A program made the position numbers and the translations under genes. The notes beneath the pieces are model-generated. The model saw only the letters and a program-made list of their open reading frames with translations. It made no database searches and was not told the DNA's origin. Positions 61,090 to 64,000 of a stretch of DNA of 64,000 nucleotides are shown here, piece by piece. This DNA comes from Pseudarcicella hirudinis (GTDB lineage: Bacteria; Bacteroidota; Bacteroidia; Cytophagales; Spirosomataceae). Position 1 is the stretch's first letter; every line of letters starts with the position of its first letter. The stretch is taken from positions 124,001 to 188,000 of the forward strand of contig NZ_FOXH01000009.1 in NCBI RefSeq assembly GCF_900115665.1. The letters are read 5' to 3'.

Positions 61090-63780
61090 ATGAATAAATC
61101 GAAACTTGTCTTACTTTTTCTAACGATCTTGTGCATTGTCATAAATAATGCTTTAGCGCAAACCGCAAAACCTCAGAGCAAACAACCCGATTCTTTTGTC
61201 AGAAATGATAAGGTAAAAGAGGTTATTGTAGTTTTTAAAACACATTTCGATATTGGTTATACACATCGTGTAAAAGACGTGGTGCAATATTACCGGACTG
61301 AAATGATTGATAGAGCACTCAAAGCCATGAGTACTTCTAAGGCTGTACCAAAAGGACAGGAGTTCAGGTGGACTGCCCCTGGATGGGTAATGGCTAAGGC
61401 GATGGAACCATGGCAGGGACAAACACCTGAACGAAGAAGTAAACTGGATGAGGCATTCCGGAACGGAAGATTCATTACCCACGCAATGCCTTTTACGATA
61501 GAAACAGATGTTTGCGAACCCGAAGTAATTACCCGCGGACTTGGTTTCGCCTCTCAGCTTTCCCGACAATATCAGCTTCCGCTTCCTATATCGGCAAAAG
61601 TTACAGATATGCCCTCGCATTCAGGAGAACTGGCAACGGTTTTGGTAAATGCCGGGGTAAAGTTTTTACATATTGGTTGTAATTGGCCAAGCGGTTATGT
61701 ACGTACACCAGGGATATTCTGGTGGGAAGGACCTGATGGTTCCCGTTTGCTTACTTTTTATTCGAGCAATTATGGAACAGCGACAGGACTGAGCTGGCCA
61801 CACCAATGGGGAAAAGGCGATAAGTTTATCGGACAAAATTTAATACCTCCGGCCGACTGGCCTTATAAAGTATGGCCGGCAATTTTAGTAACAATGGATA
61901 ATTCCGGACCGCCTAAAGAAAGTGAAGTAAAAGACTTATTTGATGAAATTCATAAAAAAATGCCCGGTGTGAAAGTAAGGACTGGCAGTATGAACGATTT
62001 TTATAATGCTTTTATGGCCGAAAAACCCAACTTGCCTGTTTTTAAAGAGGAAATGCCCGATACCTGGGTTCATGGGGTAATGTGCGACCCCGGAGGGGCA
62101 AAGCTGTCAAGAGAAACGGTGCCTTTATTAGCAGCTGATGAATTAATGAACACCCAACTGAAGAATTGGGGAGCCCCGGTGGCCTCTGTTAATGACTCTG
62201 TAAAAAAAGCTTTCGAAATGATGGCTTTGTATGCAGAACATACCTGGGGTGGAGCAGCTTCGGTAAATGACTATGGTGAGGCTTTTAAAAAACTACCCGC
62301 CACAAAATTTACAGACCTTGAAGCTTCATGGGATGATAAAACAGGCTATGTCCGGAGCGCCTCCCGTATTGCTAATCAGATGAAACAGGATAACCTGAAG
62401 TTACTGGCACGATCAGTAAAGTCAGAACCGAACAGTGTAATTGTCTATAACCCTTTACCCTGGCAGCGCAATGGGATGATAGAGGTGGATGGAACATCAA
62501 TGTTTGTGAAAAATATTCCTGCCGGGGGCTATACTATCGTTCCTCTTGGTGCTAAGCAAGTGCTGACAACATCAGACGAAAAAAGTATCGAAAATCAATT
62601 TTATAAAATCACCTTTGATGTCGATAAAGGTGGCATCAGATCACTTATAGATAAACGAACCGGTCATGATTGGGCAGCCAACCTGTCAGGAAACCAGACA
62701 GGAACCTATATTAATGAACGCTTTACTTATGAGCAAACCGCAAAATATACGGCAGACTACCAGAACAAACGGGCATGGCAAATGTTTGGAGCAAGCGGTG
62801 AATGGCTGCACCCCGGAATAGCTAAACCTGGCATGATTTCCGAAAAACAAGTACCTTATCGCAAAGCATCTCCCAGAGGTGGTAAACTAATAATCAGCAA
62901 TAGTACTTTACAGCAAACAGCAACCTTGGAAATGCCTGTGGATACATCTAACTATTTACCGGCATCACAATTAAAAGTAACGCTGGTAGAAGGGCAGCCT
63001 TACCTTGATCTGGAAATAACCATTCTCAACAAAGCAAAAGATAACTGGCCGGAAGCTGATTGGCTCGCACTCCCGTTTAACATCAAGGATCCAGTTTTTA
63101 AGGTATATCGCCCATTAGGAACTATGAATCCCGCAACAGATATTGCATCCGGTGCCAACAAATATATCTATGCAGTGGGGCAAGGTGTTACCATAACCGA
63201 CCCTGAAGGCAGAGGTATTGCTGTAGCACCAATTGATCACCCGCTTATCAGTTTGGATACAACTGGTATCTGGCAATTTTCGTATGATTTTGTGCCAAGA
63301 ACCCCTATTGTATATGTTAACTTATATAATAATCAGTGGAATACTAATTACCGCTATTGGTACGCTGGTACCTGGAGCTCCCGTGTAAGAATCTGGAGTT
63401 TTGATGCTAATACAGTCAAAGAATATCAGATGGCAGTTCCTGCTTTGGAAGCCCGGAGCCCATTGCAATGCATAATTCCGGAAAATAGCACAGGTACATT
63501 GCCTGCACAACGAAAAGGAATTGAACTTTCCCGCAGAGGAATAATTGTAACAGCCTTTGGACAAGATCCTGACGGTAATAAAGGCACTCTTTTACGAATA
63601 TGGGAACAAGCCGGCAATAATGGTGAGGTTAGTATAATGCTGCCTGAAGGTAACATATTCCATAAAGCTACACCGGTAAACCTTCGTGGTGAAGTAAGTG
63701 GAAAACCGATTGACATTGTTCAGAGGAAAATTAATTGTACAATCAAGGCATTCGGGCCAGTCAGTTTTATATTGGAGTAA
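61090..63780 (+). CDS. GH38/DUF5054-type alpha-mannosidase-like hydrolase, copy c
   Basis: The 896-residue secreted paralog (signal 1-23, ending ALAQT) keeps the zinc motif VFKTHFDIGYT (H52, D54), has D173 in VTDMPSHSG as nucleophile-like residue and H384 in LYAEHTWGG. Relative to copy a it has an insertion of about 25 residues around 228-252 (SSNYGTATGLSWPHQWGKGD) next to the putative active site, which may change specificity. The end INCTIKAFGPVSFILE matches the other copies. It follows copy b by 96 bp and precedes another secreted-protein gene by 95 bp. Confidence 0.88.
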   Translation: MNKSKLVLLFLTILCIVINNALAQTAKPQSKQPDSFVRNDKVKEVIVVFKTHFDIGYTHRVKDVVQYYRTEMIDRALKAMSTSKAVPKGQEFRWTAPGWVMAKAMEPWQGQTPERRSKLDEAFRNGRFITHAMPFTIETDVCEPEVITRGLGFASQLSRQYQLPLPISAKVTDMPSHSGELATVLVNAGVKFLHIGCNWPSGYVRTPGIFWWEGPDGSRLLTFYSSNYGTATGLSWPHQWGKGDKFIGQNLIPPADWPYKVWPAILVTMDNSGPPKESEVKDLFDEIHKKMPGVKVRTGSMNDFYNAFMAEKPNLPVFKEEMPDTWVHGVMCDPGGAKLSRETVPLLAADELMNTQLKNWGAPVASVNDSVKKAFEMMALYAEHTWGGAASVNDYGEAFKKLPATKFTDLEASWDDKTGYVRSASRIANQMKQDNLKLLARSVKSEPNSVIVYNPLPWQRNGMIEVDGTSMFVKNIPAGGYTIVPLGAKQVLTTSDEKSIENQFYKITFDVDKGGIRSLIDKRTGHDWAANLSGNQTGTYINERFTYEQTAKYTADYQNKRAWQMFGASGEWLHPGIAKPGMISEKQVPYRKASPRGGKLIISNSTLQQTATLEMPVDTSNYLPASQLKVTLVEGQPYLDLEITILNKAKDNWPEADWLALPFNIKDPVFKVYRPLGTMNPATDIASGANKYIYAVGQGVTITDPEGRGIAVAPIDHPLISLDTTGIWQFSYDFVPRTPIVYVNLYNNQWNTNYRYWYAGTWSSRVRIWSFDANTVKEYQMAVPALEARSPLQCIIPENSTGTLPAQRKGIELSRRGIIVTAFGQDPDGNKGTLLRIWEQAGNNGEVSIMLPEGNIFHKATPVNLRGEVSGKPIDIVQRKINCTIKAFGPVSFILE

Positions 63781-63875
63781 TTGTGGAGGCATAGAAAAGC
63801 CTTCATAGATAGAAAGTTATGATCAGATTTATTTGTTACCAGGAATATTTAAAATAAAATTAAACTACATAAAAA

Positions 63876-64000
63876 ATGAAATCGAAGAAATATGTTTTTT
63901 TAGCAATATGGCTGCTTCATGCTTTAATTGTTCCTGCACAGGTAAATGTAACAGACAGCCATTCACTTTCTGAAAAAATAAAGAATAATCAATATTTTGC
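63876..64000 (+). CDS. N-terminus of a further secreted protein, cut by the window end
   Basis: The frame starting at 63876 reads MKSKKYVFLAIWLLHALIVP, then AQVNVTDSHSLSEKIKNNQYF, and stays open to the edge (41 codons plus two bases). The first 22 residues are a clear signal peptide ending VPAQ. The 95-bp spacing from GH38 copy c is like that between other genes of the locus, so it is probably another glycan-degrading enzyme. The family cannot be told from this short part. Confidence 0.75.
   Translation, partial: MKSKKYVFLAIWLLHALIVPAQVNVTDSHSLSEKIKNNQYF

Noticed and set aside
61153-61620. Minus-strand 155-codon ORF inside GH38 copy c
   Set aside because: Shadow of the plus-strand gene; the product is rich in Cys, Ser and Arg without a domain pattern.

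Overview
The window comes from a Bacteroidota chromosome, most likely a Cytophagales- or Sphingobacteriales-type organism; the genus cannot be fixed from sequence alone. The signs are a SusC/SusD pair, OmpA/PD40 fusion proteins, AraC regulators (one with a multi-pass sensor half), TAnnTTTG-type promoter elements, an almost complete lack of Shine-Dalgarno sites, and moderate-to-low GC.

Region 1 (1-15235, all minus strand) is a cell-surface glycan and envelope block. It reads in the direction of transcription: an outer-membrane barrel protein, an ArnT/PMT-like lipid-linked glycosyltransferase, ribulose-phosphate 3-epimerase, two paralogous OmpA/PD40 proteins, transketolase N-half, an NAD-epimerase/GT2 fusion, transketolase C-half, a polytopic membrane protein, an acyltransferase-3 protein and a GT2 cut by the window edge. 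The split transketolase around a sugar epimerase suggests synthesis of an unusual surface sugar.

Region 2 (15236-30660) is mixed. It holds ligA, dapA, a Dabb protein and a lipoprotein on the plus strand, then a GH29 fucosidase and a large M14 peptidase on the minus strand. tRNA-Glu(UUC) and tRNA-Lys(UUU) follow, then a DMT transporter preceded by a 12-codon Cys/Pro leader ORF, a CrtO-like membrane protein, a class C serine hydrolase next to a membrane-sensor AraC protein, another AraC regulator and a metallo-beta-lactamase-fold hydrolase.

Region 3 (30661-37404) is a plus-strand cassette of zinc alcohol dehydrogenase, esterase-D-like hydrolase, PhyH-type dioxygenase, sugar porter and AraC regulator. 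It converges on a GntR/UTRA repressor gene.

Region 4 (37405-64000) is a polysaccharide utilization locus for mannose-type glycans: SusC, SusD, GH92, a 1.2-kaa FG-GAP/UnbV lipoprotein, a mannose-isomerase-like fusion, three GH38/DUF5054-type mannosidase paralogs, a GH95-like enzyme and the start of one more secreted protein. In front of susC lies a 1.7-kb non-coding stretch made of two diverged copies of one module. A third partial copy sits before the isomerase gene. The 10-mer TTTGTACATA recurs in all three copies and also before the alcohol dehydrogenase cassette. This points to one GntR-type regulon joining region 3 and region 4, which is the most interesting system seen here.
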